Of a stretch of DNA of 64,000 nt, positions 16,982-25,919 are shown piece by piece; within the stretch, counting starts at the first letter, position 1, and every line of letters starts with the position of its first letter. The translations under genes and the position numbers were made by a program. The stretch covers positions 620,001 to 684,000 of the forward strand of contig OZ252261.1 of the NCBI GenBank assembly GCA_965249955.1. The letters are read 5' to 3'. The DNA comes from SB11 sp965249955. Its GTDB lineage: Bacteria; Bacteroidota; Bacteroidia; UBA8524. A model generated the notes under the pieces. That model did no database searches. It was not told the origin of the DNA and saw only the letters and a program-made list of their open reading frames with translations.

Positions 16982-19076
16982 GCGGTATAAAATTTAGTTG
17001 ATACGCCCCTCTCGAGGTCATATCGTACACATTACTATCAAATTGTTTTGCCTCGTCCACCCATATTTTTAGGTTATAGGCTTTGTTGTTTGCAGTAAGC
17101 ACCACCCGCTTGCAGGCTATACTTTCACTCAATTGTTTTAAGCTAATTTTTGGATTGCCGTCTACAACCAACACATCCCATTGGGTATTGGCCATTGTAT
17201 TTAATTGGCTTTCCTCGCTCAGCCACAAAATATTTTTCTTGTGCAAAGCTATAAAGCCCTTGTTGTTTATGCTAAAATAATTGCCGTTAAATATTAGGCT
17301 ATGGATATTTTGAGTTGAACCAACATTGCTTTGTAATAAGTGAGGAGCAATTTTTTGTCGGTAGGTTTTGCTTTCAACAGTTAGTAAACTATCAGTATAC
17401 ACCACAGCAGTATTACTTTTAATATAACTAAAAGCCGTATTTCCATTAGGCAAACTATATACCGTAAATTGGTCAATTTGTGCAGTGCGGTAGTTCCGTT
17501 CTAAATGTAAAACGGCCAAACCAATGCAACAGATGATACCTAGGGCAAGGGGTATGTATTTTTTTGTTTTTAGGTAGATAAAAACCGAGAGAATTAGTCC
17601 GTAAACTATTACTACTGCTACTTTACTAAAATATAAACCTGATGAATAAGAAAAAGGCAAAGCTTCGATACTTTGGGCTGAATAATTAGCCGCGTGCAAT
17701 ACAAAAACTAAAACCTTTCCTACAAAAGAAGCTAAAACAGGCACGGGTGAAACTACAAGCAACAGTAAACCCAGATACACCCCGACCATGCCCAAAGGCA
17801 CTATTAGTAAGTTGGAAAGCAGAAAATAATTAGGAAACTGATGAAAATAATATACCGCCAAGGGGAAAGTAGCTAGTTGTGCCGCGAAAGAAACACAAAG
17901 CAATTGCCACACCTTGCGCAGTGCCCAAGTTTTTGGCGATAACAGGTTCTGTATTGGTGCATACAACAAGCCAATGCCCGCAACTGCCAAATACGAAAGT
18001 TGAAAACCTACGGTAAACAATGCTTTAGGGTCAAAACACAACGTAAGTAATGCCGCACCCGCCAACGAGTTGAAAAGGTTGGTTTTGCGCCCCATAGCAT
18101 CGCCAATAGCTATAAAACTAAACATTACTGTTGCGCGCACTACTGATGGAGATAAACCTGTGAGCAAGGCATAGAACCACAAGCCTAAAATAAGTAGTAA
18201 AAGCCTAGCGACTAAAAACCATTTCTTTTTAGGTATAAAAGCAGTAATAAAAACCAAAAGCAAATAAATAGCCCCTACGTGCAAACCCGATACTGCCAAA
18301 ATATGTATGGTGCCCGAACGGGCATAAGCATCGGTTAAATCATCATCTACTTGATCGCGAAGCCCTAAAACAAGGGCGGCAGCAACACCGTAAGTTGAGC
18401 TATCGGATAAATAACGCTGTAAAATCGTATTAAAATAATCCCTTGCCTTGTAAGAAAATGTAAATAGAACATTGCCCCCCTGCAAAGTGGTTTTGCTATA
18501 CTCGCTTTGTTTTAAAAATGCAGTGTGATACACATTTTTTAAAGCCAACCATTGCGAATAATCAAATTCGGCAAGATTGGGGGGCGGTTTTGTAGGTTGA
18601 GGGGGCTTATTCACCCATAAATAATCGCCGTAAGAGATAGTACTATCGTACCCACTCTTGCTCAAATAAAGAATTATTTTACCTGATGTTTTTTTGAGTA
18701 TACTATCGGCATAGGCATATTGTGCGGTTACTTCAATGCCAAAGCTATTAGCTTTTTCTTGTGGTGAAGATATTACTTTTACCAAAAGCTGGTTTTGAGT
18801 ATTTAATTGTTGGTTTTTGCTTGTTGGCGAATTAAAACACACTGCAATAGCCCCAATAAATATTAATGCTATATTATTAACCAAAGCGGGAATTACAGAA
18901 AGTGAAAGTTGGGCTTGTTTTTCTTTTCTAACAAAAAATAATAGCAAAAGACAGCACAGTGAAATAGCCAACAGTATTAGCAATAAACCCACATTAACAG
19001 GCAAATACATTGCCCATATAACACCTGCAATAAATGGAGGCAAAAGCCTAAGTAGTGGTGCTCTGTGCCATTGCAT
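16974..19076 (-). CDS. comEC: ComEC/Rec2-family DNA-uptake channel
   Basis: A 700-residue polytopic membrane protein of the ComEC/Rec2 family, the channel that carries single-stranded DNA across the inner membrane during transformation. The signature HILAVSGLHVGAIYLLL of the competence domain lies near residues 258-274, preceded by a soluble N-terminal domain (about 90-190) and followed by about eight hydrophobic helices. After residue 520 there is a soluble tail of about 180 residues without the HxHxDH metallo-beta-lactamase signature, as is common for Bacteroidota. A TTG three codons upstream is an alternative start. Competence itself cannot be concluded from this gene alone. Confidence 0.92.
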   Translation of the reverse strand: MQWHRAPLLRLLPPFIAGVIWAMYLPVNVGLLLILLAISLCCLLLLFFVRKEKQAQLSLSVIPALVNNIALIFIGAIAVCFNSPTSKNQQLNTQNQLLVKVISSPQEKANSFGIEVTAQYAYADSILKKTSGKIILYLSKSGYDSTISYGDYLWVNKPPQPTKPPPNLAEFDYSQWLALKNVYHTAFLKQSEYSKTTLQGGNVLFTFSYKARDYFNTILQRYLSDSSTYGVAAALVLGLRDQVDDDLTDAYARSGTIHILAVSGLHVGAIYLLLVFITAFIPKKKWFLVARLLLLILGLWFYALLTGLSPSVVRATVMFSFIAIGDAMGRKTNLFNSLAGAALLTLCFDPKALFTVGFQLSYLAVAGIGLLYAPIQNLLSPKTWALRKVWQLLCVSFAAQLATFPLAVYYFHQFPNYFLLSNLLIVPLGMVGVYLGLLLLVVSPVPVLASFVGKVLVFVLHAANYSAQSIEALPFSYSSGLYFSKVAVVIVYGLILSVFIYLKTKKYIPLALGIICCIGLAVLHLERNYRTAQIDQFTVYSLPNGNTAFSYIKSNTAVVYTDSLLTVESKTYRQKIAPHLLQSNVGSTQNIHSLIFNGNYFSINNKGFIALHKKNILWLSEESQLNTMANTQWDVLVVDGNPKISLKQLSESIACKRVVLTANNKAYNLKIWVDEAKQFDSNVYDMTSRGAYQLNFIPHE

Positions 19077-19134
19077 ATTGGGCAATATATAAAGTTTAGT
19101 TGATATTAATAAATCCTTAAAAATAGCAAAACAA

Positions 19135-19169
19135 AAAACTCCCCTTTGCTTTTAGCAAAGGGGAGTTTT
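19135..19169 (-). terminator. bidirectional-looking terminator after the GH25 gene
   Basis: Perfect 16-nt arms (AAAACTCCCCTTTGCT and its complement) with a TTT loop. Read leftwards it is followed by a T-rich run, 24 bases past the stop of the muramidase gene. Confidence 0.88.
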
Positions 19170-19192
19170 ATTCACTATTAATACTATTATAA

Positions 19193-19843
19193 TTAGCCTA
19201 AAAAGCCTTCTTTGGCAATATTAAGGTCGCAAGGAACTGCTTCACCCTTTTTACCTTTAAACGAACCTGAACTGCTATATTGCCATATTAGGTAATCCGT
19301 CCAACCATTGGGCAATGGGGGTGTTTGTATTTTACCATAATTAGCTATCCATAAAGGGATAGTTCCCAAACCGTGATTGGCAGGCAAATTGGCATCAAAA
19401 AAGTATTTGTAGCTATAAATAATATAGTTGGTTATGCCTGCTGCTTTTAAAGTATCAAAAAAGCTGTTTATATACGCCAATACCTGCGGTGGGGTGAGGT
19501 TTGACGGGTTGCTTTCAATATCTAACACAGGGGGTAAATCTGCCTTGGGCAACGTGGCAAAGGCTTGTATAAATGCTTGCGCTTCTGATTTTGCATCACC
19601 CACAGGGTCGGTGGCATTGTTTAGTGTTGCAAAATGGTAATAGCCTAGTTTTAACCCTGCTGATTGCACACCTTGCGCATTGGTTTTTGCATAAGGATCA
19701 ATATAGCCCACGCCTTCGGTAGCTTTAACATAACTAAACTGCGTAAGGCCTTTTTGGGGCACAAGAGGTTGACTGATAGTTTGCCAGTTAATATCCCATT
19801 GGTAACGTGAAACATCAATTCCGTTGATAGTGTAATTGCTCAT
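19193..19843 (-). CDS. GH25-family muramidase (lysozyme-like) without signal peptide
   Basis: A 216-residue glycoside hydrolase family 25 protein, expected to cleave the beta-1,4 bond between MurNAc and GlcNAc in peptidoglycan. The entry strand GIDVSRYQWDINW, the YVKATEG strand, GYYHFA and the catalytic DxE in PPVLDIES are all present, as are the late blocks LWIANYG and YLIWQYSSSG. The translation starts directly with the catalytic barrel: no signal peptide. An 18-residue longer frame (MVRLFLYLFK) exists but starts at a codon inside the upstream terminator region and is less likely. It follows a terminator and is closed by another, so it is probably a single-gene unit next to the collar/T9SS cluster. 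Confidence 0.9.
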   Translation of the reverse strand: MSNYTINGIDVSRYQWDINWQTISQPLVPQKGLTQFSYVKATEGVGYIDPYAKTNAQGVQSAGLKLGYYHFATLNNATDPVGDAKSEAQAFIQAFATLPKADLPPVLDIESNPSNLTPPQVLAYINSFFDTLKAAGITNYIIYSYKYFFDANLPANHGLGTIPLWIANYGKIQTPPLPNGWTDYLIWQYSSSGSFKGKKGEAVPCDLNIAKEGFLG

Positions 19844-19880
19844 TGTAGTGTATTTGTTTATTACTAATTTGAAAAGATAT

Positions 19881-19909
19881 AAAAAAAGCCTCACCAATTG
19901 GTGAGGCTT
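19881..19909 (-). terminator. intrinsic terminator after the T9SS cargo gene
   Basis: Perfect 10-nt arms (AAGCCTCACC and its complement) around AATT, followed leftwards by a run of seven T residues. It lies between the T9SS cargo stop and the muramidase start. Confidence 0.9.
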
Positions 19910-19965
19910 CCCATTTTTTGTTAAATAAATATGATTTTTGTAGAAATCATATTTTGCATGGTTGC

Positions 19966-22524
19966 TTAGTTAACTACCTTTATAGTTTGGGCTTTACCGT
20001 TAGAAATTACTTTAACTATATACACCTTTACGTAACCGCTGGCAGCAGTGTTGTATTTTACTATATCACCACTTTTTACATTGCTTTGGCTAAATAGTTT
20101 TTGCCCCATCATATTGTATACTTCAACAGTAGCATTTGCAGCAGTATTGTTATTACTGTACGATACGTTTATTGCACCATCAGCAGTATAAGCATACATT
20201 TTTTCTTGATTAAACAACTCATCAACACTAGTAGTGCTTTTCTTACGGAAATTAAGTGTTAAACGGGCTGATGTAAAGTTTTTGTCGTAGTTAAAAACAT
20301 AGTTATCATTTAACAAATCAGTTTTTGTTCCTGTTTTGTTGTCTACCAATTCTACATCAAAATAGTTTTTGTATTCCTCAGTAATTGCTTTAACAGTATA
20401 TGCTTTACCGTCTTTAAAACTTTCTACAAACACGGGCACAGTATAACTGGTTTCTATTGGCATAGACGATAAACTAGCCATATCATCACCAATTTTGGTA
20501 TATAATGTAGGTACTTCACCAGAGAACGATTTGAACTTATAAATATCAAACTCATAGTCAAAGTTGTGTGTAGCACCATCGGTAAAGCAAGTACTAAACT
20601 GGTCAGCATTACCTTCAGCATCTTTTACTTCAATTCTAAAAATATCAAAATCAGTTTTAAAGTATGTACTTGCTGGCAAAGAGTCTGTGCGGCTAGTACG
20701 GTGAGCGTTTTTAAGTTGTATGCTTTGTGATGTAGAAGTAGCTTTTACCCAAAAACCGGTAAAGGGAGATATTTGACGAATAGTACTGAACACACTGGTA
20801 CCAGAGTTATTGTAGCTATTCATGGAACTTTGGTTAACCCCCACTATCTGACCCAAACCTTGATTCCAAATATGAATGGCTTTGTAAGTACTACCAAAAT
20901 TGGCGTCATTAATCAAGTTAAACACAGATAGATTACTTGGGAAATAGTTAGGTATCATATTCCAACCACGTTGAGTTGATGATATCAGGTTACCCGATGG
21001 GTCATATGTATATTGCAAGTTAAAGGTTTTAGTTCCATCATTAGGAGTTCCTGATATTGAAACTGTTGAACTAAAATCCCACGTATTATGACCTGTATTA
21101 TCTAAATAAATAGAGTATGCTTTGTTTTCATCATCAGTAGTGTTGTTTGCTTGAGTGAAACCAGCAGCAACGTTAGAACCTACGTTAGTGGCATCCCAAT
21201 AATACACATTTCGTGCACTGGCAGGTGTATGGTTACTACACAATGTGTTAATACCTGTCTCAAAGTTATCAATAAGTTCATCTACAGGCAAAGCAAACAT
21301 CCTCCATCCTTTGCTAGTACTACCAATTGCCTTTTCAAATGTTATACTACCTGATACTGAACCACCACCATTGGGTGTGCTTGTACCGTGCATTAGGCTG
21401 GCTCCATTGGCTAGGGTTAGTTTACTATTGGTAGTTAATGTACTACCCGTAATTACTTCAACAACACCACTGTGTGTAAAAGCATTTCCGCTTAAAGCCT
21501 GCGTTGTCCCAGCAAAATTGAGCGTCCCCACACCACTTGTCCCATTCCCATTATTGGTTAAATTACCGTGTATAGTAGCAGTAACTCCACTACCAAGTGT
21601 TAGCGTAAATGTGCTGTTAATAGTTAAATCTTTGCAAGTAAATGCACCTGGGGTTGTGCTGCTAGCTATAATAGCATCTATTGTGCTTGTAGGAGCACCA
21701 TTGCTCCAACTTCCCGTCCAGGTGGTGTTTGTAGGGGCGGCACTTACACAAAGTGTAGGCGAAAAACCTGCTGCATCATCATAATCCCAATTGGCACTAT
21801 CGTTTAATATGGCAGCAGTAGTTCCTACGCATTTAAAACGCACATTATCCACCTCGTTTAATGAACCAACACCAATATAGTTAAACAACACACAATTGGT
21901 ACCTGTTGTTAAACCGGGGGGCAGTTCAGAAATATTTTGATTACCGGCACTGTATTGCCCATTGTCCCAGTTAGACGCATTAGTAGCACCCGTTACATAA
22001 TTGGTATGGATACCACAAATAACAGTACCGCCACTAATAGTATAGTTTGTGGTAGAATCGATTGTAGGATTTTGTATAATAAAAAGCTGATCTCCACTGG
22101 TCGGTAAATTAACCATCCTACCGGCAGTAATAGAACCTGCAGATACTGCTGGAAACGTTACTCCGTTGGTTGACGCTACGGGATTCCATATCTGCACTTG
22201 ATCGCCCACATTCATAGCTGATGTAGCTTTCCATATCATAAACCAATCAGAATATGTACCGCTATTTATTTTAAAATAGCTGTTTGCATCCGACCATGCT
22301 CCATCAGTAATCACAATTTCTGTATTTGCAGCTATATTTTTTAGCAACATAAAAGCAAATGAATCGTTCTGAGTTGACTCTGAATTGTATGAAGAGAAAG
22401 CTATATCTCCGGCAGCAAGTGTTGTTTGTGCACTAACACTATGATAGAAGCCAATAATAAAAGAGAATAATACAGCTAAAAAAACAACGGATTTCTTAGC
22501 CTTTTTTGTAAAAAGGTTTTTCAT
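19966..22524 (-). CDS. large secreted protein with T9SS type A sorting domain
   Basis: An 852-residue secreted protein. A signal peptide (about 1-32, ending SVSAQ) is followed by a beta-rich N-terminal domain starting TTLAAGDIAFSSYNS, a type found at the N-terminus of many Bacteroidota surface proteins. A Thr/Gly/Asn-rich middle comes next (LTLGSGVTATIHGNLTNNGNG, beta-helix-like). The final 75 residues (VEVYNMMGQKLFSQ... GYVKVYIVKVISNGKAQTIKVVN) are a type A T9SS C-terminal domain, which directs export across the outer membrane and surface anchoring. Function is not known. It starts 26 bases after the formyltransferase gene and could be the last gene of that operon. Confidence 0.88.
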   Translation of the reverse strand: MKNLFTKKAKKSVVFLAVLFSFIIGFYHSVSAQTTLAAGDIAFSSYNSESTQNDSFAFMLLKNIAANTEIVITDGAWSDANSYFKINSGTYSDWFMIWKATSAMNVGDQVQIWNPVASTNGVTFPAVSAGSITAGRMVNLPTSGDQLFIIQNPTIDSTTNYTISGGTVICGIHTNYVTGATNASNWDNGQYSAGNQNISELPPGLTTGTNCVLFNYIGVGSLNEVDNVRFKCVGTTAAILNDSANWDYDDAAGFSPTLCVSAAPTNTTWTGSWSNGAPTSTIDAIIASSTTPGAFTCKDLTINSTFTLTLGSGVTATIHGNLTNNGNGTSGVGTLNFAGTTQALSGNAFTHSGVVEVITGSTLTTNSKLTLANGASLMHGTSTPNGGGSVSGSITFEKAIGSTSKGWRMFALPVDELIDNFETGINTLCSNHTPASARNVYYWDATNVGSNVAAGFTQANNTTDDENKAYSIYLDNTGHNTWDFSSTVSISGTPNDGTKTFNLQYTYDPSGNLISSTQRGWNMIPNYFPSNLSVFNLINDANFGSTYKAIHIWNQGLGQIVGVNQSSMNSYNNSGTSVFSTIRQISPFTGFWVKATSTSQSIQLKNAHRTSRTDSLPASTYFKTDFDIFRIEVKDAEGNADQFSTCFTDGATHNFDYEFDIYKFKSFSGEVPTLYTKIGDDMASLSSMPIETSYTVPVFVESFKDGKAYTVKAITEEYKNYFDVELVDNKTGTKTDLLNDNYVFNYDKNFTSARLTLNFRKKSTTSVDELFNQEKMYAYTADGAINVSYSNNNTAANATVEVYNMMGQKLFSQSNVKSGDIVKYNTAASGYVKVYIVKVISNGKAQTIKVVN

Positions 22525-22550
22525 AAAGCAACTAATTATTTCTATATAAT

Positions 22551-23495
22551 TTAAAATGGTTTTACTAGCAATTGATTTTCTTTTAAGCCTTGCTTCACTA
22601 GAAAATCTGCGGTAAAAATACCCTCATCAATAGAAATAACCTCAACAACCACAACCTTATTATCAACCGTTATAACCTCTATTGTCTTATTTACAGAACA
22701 ATTAATTACACTACCCGGAATTAATTGTTGGTTATAAACATTTAGTTGTTCTTTAATGGACAATTGTACTATTTTAAATACGCTATTTCCACACATAGTG
22801 TACGCACCTTTATTCCACGGATTGCAAGCATTTACCAAGTTGAATATCTCACTAGCAGTCATAGTTGCCCAATCAATAGCTATATCCTTTGCGCTTGGGC
22901 GGGGATAATAATGCGCTTCATCAGGATTTTGGGCACTTAAAGGTATTGCATTGCCCAGTAACATTAGTTTTTGTATAAAACCAGCTACACCTTGCAAGGT
23001 TTCCCAACCTATGCGTCTATTATGCATACCAAATGTTTCGCCCGGCAGCATTGCCACTTTGTGTATATGTGCAATAGCACCCGTATCCCAACCAGAATCC
23101 ATACGGTGTATTGTAAGCCCCCCAAACAACTCTCCATTACGTATTTGCCAAAACACAGGGCTTGCACCCCTATATGCAGGCAATAATGCAAAATGGAAGT
23201 TAAAAAAACCCAGTTTAGGGATAGATAGTATATGCGCTGGTATTTTCCACGGAAAGGTGATTACAAACACTACATCAATATTGTTATTGCTTATCCAGCG
23301 CTTTACACCATTAGCAAATCCTTTACTATCAAACTGGCTGGCTTTTATATTGATTGATGTAAAAAAATTTTCAAGTTCAGGGGTATCATCAACAACAACA
23401 TCAGGCACACCAATAGCTACTAACAGTTTATTGTTTTGCATTAACTGTATGGCCGGTATAGCCAAAATACTATTACACAATACCCCTATTCTCAT
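22551..23495 (-). CDS. formyltransferase-family enzyme (Fmt/ArnA-like fold)
   Basis: A 314-residue protein of the 10-formyl-tetrahydrofolate-dependent formyltransferase family. The active-site strand FNFHFALLPAYRGASP (about 97-112) supplies the Asn-x-His pair and the GxTIHRMDSGWDTGAI block supplies the catalytic Asp. The C-terminal part resembles the Fmt C-terminal barrel. It is too divergent to be the housekeeping initiator tRNA enzyme with confidence: the canonical HPSLLP is replaced by HFALLP and the N-terminus is reduced. It more likely formylates an amino-sugar or amine in a dedicated pathway. The ATG eight bases after the upstream stop was preferred to an overlapping TTG. Confidence 0.85.
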   Translation of the reverse strand: MRIGVLCNSILAIPAIQLMQNNKLLVAIGVPDVVVDDTPELENFFTSINIKASQFDSKGFANGVKRWISNNNIDVVFVITFPWKIPAHILSIPKLGFFNFHFALLPAYRGASPVFWQIRNGELFGGLTIHRMDSGWDTGAIAHIHKVAMLPGETFGMHNRRIGWETLQGVAGFIQKLMLLGNAIPLSAQNPDEAHYYPRPSAKDIAIDWATMTASEIFNLVNACNPWNKGAYTMCGNSVFKIVQLSIKEQLNVYNQQLIPGSVINCSVNKTIEVITVDNKVVVVEVISIDEGIFTADFLVKQGLKENQLLVKPF

Positions 23496-23503
23496 ATTAT
23501 CAC

Positions 23504-24619
23504 TTATGCGCAAGGATAGGGATTAAACCATCCTGCTTGTATGCGTGTTGCAAAACTATCAACAATACCTTTTACCTCGTCAGCTGTTAACGACATTAAT
23601 GTTTGCTTTCCTCCATCATTAATAATAGTATCAAAACTTCTATTCTTTTGTGTTGTACTATCAAAAGACATTACCCCACGTGGTGATGAAATTTCTGAAG
23701 CCTGTAATACTTTGCAAAAAGCATCAACATCAAAACCATCATCCGGTATTTTACTAATAGCATTGCAAACAGCTAAAGCGGTTTCGTATGCTACCATTGT
23801 ATAGGCATCAGGCACAACTTTATATTTGCTTTCAAAAGAAGTAACAAAATCTTTATTAACTTCATTATCCATTGATGTATTCCAGCACTGTGCACTAATA
23901 ACCGGATAATCTTTACCAATATACGGGGCAATACCTACACCCAAAGTAACAATAGGTAAACCCTTTGTTATACCTGTTTTAACACACAAATCATATACTT
24001 TATCAGCATCAATTCCACTATAAAAAAGGGTAAGCAGATTGGGGTTTGCAGCGTTTATCATTTGCGGCAATGTTTCAGTAAAATCTACATCTTCCATTTT
24101 TTTACTGATATGAGTTGCCACAATTTTGTTTTCATCGTTCTCAAAACCTTCGGCAAACAAAGCTGAAAAGTTATATCCGCATTCAAAAAAACCTATCGAG
24201 TTGAGCACATTACCTTTGTAGTGTTGGCCAACATATTTACCCAATAGTAATGTACTTTGCCACATATCAAGCGAGTTACTAAATATGTATGGAGCGTCAC
24301 CCATTTCATCATCAGTATCAACACTTGCACTCACTCCCATAAGCAATAAAGGCTTTTTAGCTGCTTTATAAAGTTCTTTTAGGTTTTCGGCAACCCTTCT
24401 TCCAACCCAAGCAAAGGTAATATCAACCTCTTCCATCAATAAACTGTTGGCTTTGCCCAAAACCACATCAGGAATAACGGCTTTTCCAATATCTTCTACC
24501 TTAAACTGAGGGGTTATACCTTGTTTTTCAAACGCTAATTTTATTCCCCTTAACACCTGCTGAGGAAATAAAGGAAAAATATCCGACCGTGGAATAAGAA
24601 CACCTACTTTAATATCCAT
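23504..24619 (-). CDS. cytosolic LivJ/AmiC-like ligand-binding protein
   Basis: A 371-residue type I periplasmic-binding-fold protein (ABC substrate-binding, leucine-binding-protein family). Features include KVGVLIPRSDIFPLFPQQVLRGIKLAFE, then VDITFAWVGRRVAENL and DAYTMVAYETALAVCNAI near the end. Unusually, translation starts directly with the first beta strand: there is no signal peptide or lipobox, and no ABC permease or ATPase genes are nearby. Cytosolic members such as AmiC act as ligand sensors rather than importers, so a sensor or scaffold role is inferred. It is eight bases from the formyltransferase and is preceded by a terminator that separates it from the collar genes. Confidence 0.85.
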   Translation of the reverse strand: MDIKVGVLIPRSDIFPLFPQQVLRGIKLAFEKQGITPQFKVEDIGKAVIPDVVLGKANSLLMEEVDITFAWVGRRVAENLKELYKAAKKPLLLMGVSASVDTDDEMGDAPYIFSNSLDMWQSTLLLGKYVGQHYKGNVLNSIGFFECGYNFSALFAEGFENDENKIVATHISKKMEDVDFTETLPQMINAANPNLLTLFYSGIDADKVYDLCVKTGITKGLPIVTLGVGIAPYIGKDYPVISAQCWNTSMDNEVNKDFVTSFESKYKVVPDAYTMVAYETALAVCNAISKIPDDGFDVDAFCKVLQASEISSPRGVMSFDSTTQKNRSFDTIINDGGKQTLMSLTADEVKGIVDSFATRIQAGWFNPYPCA

Positions 24620-24630
24620 ATATACTATTA

Positions 24631-24669
24631 AAAAAATAAAAAAAGCCTAAACTATTAATAGTTTAGGCT
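24631..24669 (-). terminator. intrinsic terminator between collar genes and the LivJ-like gene
   Basis: Arms of 12 nt (AGCCTAAACTAT and its complement) with a two-base centre, followed leftwards by an almost uninterrupted T run (TTTTTTATTTTTT). It ends the leftward collar-gene transcript, possibly as an attenuator because the next gene begins only 12 bases later. Confidence 0.85.
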
Positions 24670-24716
24670 GAAATATTACAATTTTCCATTTGGTAATGCA
24701 ACCAATACAAATAATT

Positions 24717-25283
24717 TTAATTTCTTGACGGGAAAATACCTTCGGTACAAATAATAAAGTTAACCACCTGATATGGGCTTAGAATTTCAATTGGCTGTGA
24801 GCCTCCATTGGTAGCTAAACTCATTCCTGAAAAACTAGTTGCTACCACTGGAGCACCAAAGTTAGCATCACCCGGTGTAGCATAAATATTTTCTTCAGCT
24901 ACACAAAAACTAGCATTAGCTGGCGTAGCCGCATCAGGATCGTTACTAGATGCCATAATGTTTGCAGTAACAGAAATAGAGCCTGTAATAGGGTGTGAGT
25001 GTACAGGCATTTTTGAAGTTGTAACAACAGTAGTTTCTGCTCCACCTTTTTCACCTAAATAATAGGTGCTAAGCCCCGGGCCAGCCCCATTATGTACAGC
25101 TCTTCTTCCCCTAAAATCAGGCAAACCAAAAGTTTGTACTCCATTACCACCATAAGTGGTACCTAATAAAGCAAAAAGGGCGTCGTTTTGACTTATAGAT
25201 AGAAGTTGGCCTTGACAAAGAGCCCAACCTCTTGGGGCAAAATTGCCACCAAACATTCGTATTTCAGCTAAATATTGATTCAT
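24717..25283 (-). CDS. tail-collar-domain protein, MdpB-like (copy 1)
   Basis: A 188-residue protein with a phage tail-collar domain at its N-terminus (EIRMFGGNFAPRGWALCQGQ, then TTYGGNGVQTFGLPDFRGR), a variable Ser/Ala/Asn-rich middle, and a C-terminal segment ending YQVVNFIICTEGIFPSRN. This is the layout of microcystin-dependent-protein (MdpB)-like chromosomal collar proteins. No phage structural genes are nearby and there is no signal peptide. Role unknown; collar domains in this family often form trimers. It is the third of three tandem paralogues read leftwards. Confidence 0.9.
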   Translation of the reverse strand: MNQYLAEIRMFGGNFAPRGWALCQGQLLSISQNDALFALLGTTYGGNGVQTFGLPDFRGRRAVHNGAGPGLSTYYLGEKGGAETTVVTTSKMPVHSHPITGSISVTANIMASSNDPDAATPANASFCVAEENIYATPGDANFGAPVVATSFSGMSLATNGGSQPIEILSPYQVVNFIICTEGIFPSRN

Positions 25284-25317
25284 AATAGTGGGATAAAAAT
25301 TTAAGCAATTGTTTTAA

Positions 25318-25890
25318 TTAATTCCTACTTGGAAAAATACCATACATGCAAATAATATAATTTACAACCTCAAAGGGTGATAAATGGTATAACGGTTGCG
25401 ACCCGCCGTTGTTTGCACCGATAAAGTTTGTTGTTGCAGGCACTTCTATAGTGGCTACAGGAACATCGGGAGCAGCTGTAGTATAAGGGGGTGTTATTTC
25501 TGACGGTACAGCAGGGTATTGATCGGTTGCTTCAGTTACATTACCGGCTCCAGTATTACAGCGAGGTGCAATTGCCACAGTTGGCAAACCTGTTAATGTA
25601 TGGCTATGTTGAGGCAAGTTGCTTGCTGTTAGTATAGTATATTCTGAACCAGCCTTTCCTGCCAAAGGATAATTAAGTGTACCCGGGTTACTTCCAGGGC
25701 TAACTGCACTACGCCCGCGCATATCAGGTAGTGCAAACGTTGTTCTACAGTCGCCACCATAAGTACAACCTAAAATTGCAAATAGGGCTTGATTTGAATT
25801 TATTGCAATTAACTGACCGCTGCAGTAAGCCCAGTTTTTTGGACTAAAATTTGCCGCAAACATGCGGATTTCGCCTATAGTTCCTTCCAT
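25318..25890 (-). CDS. tail-collar-domain protein, MdpB-like (copy 2)
   Basis: A 190-residue paralogue of its neighbours. The collar domain (EIRMFAANFSPKNWAYCSGQ, CTYGGDCRTTFALPDMRGR) covers about residues 6-62 and the end is VVNYIICMYGIFPSRN. The middle is enriched in Pro, Thr and Ala. It differs from the other copies in having a Cys pair in CTYGGDC. It starts 29 bases after the upstream copy, so all three are probably one transcript. Confidence 0.9.
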   Translation of the reverse strand: MEGTIGEIRMFAANFSPKNWAYCSGQLIAINSNQALFAILGCTYGGDCRTTFALPDMRGRSAVSPGSNPGTLNYPLAGKAGSEYTILTASNLPQHSHTLTGLPTVAIAPRCNTGAGNVTEATDQYPAVPSEITPPYTTAAPDVPVATIEVPATTNFIGANNGGSQPLYHLSPFEVVNYIICMYGIFPSRN

Positions 25891-25919
25891 TTCTTTGTCT
25901 ATTTAAATAATTGATAAAA

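Noticed and set aside
16974..19076. ComEC as proof of natural competence
   Set aside because: Only this gene of the uptake machinery is in the window; its presence in many non-transformable species makes this inference unsafe.
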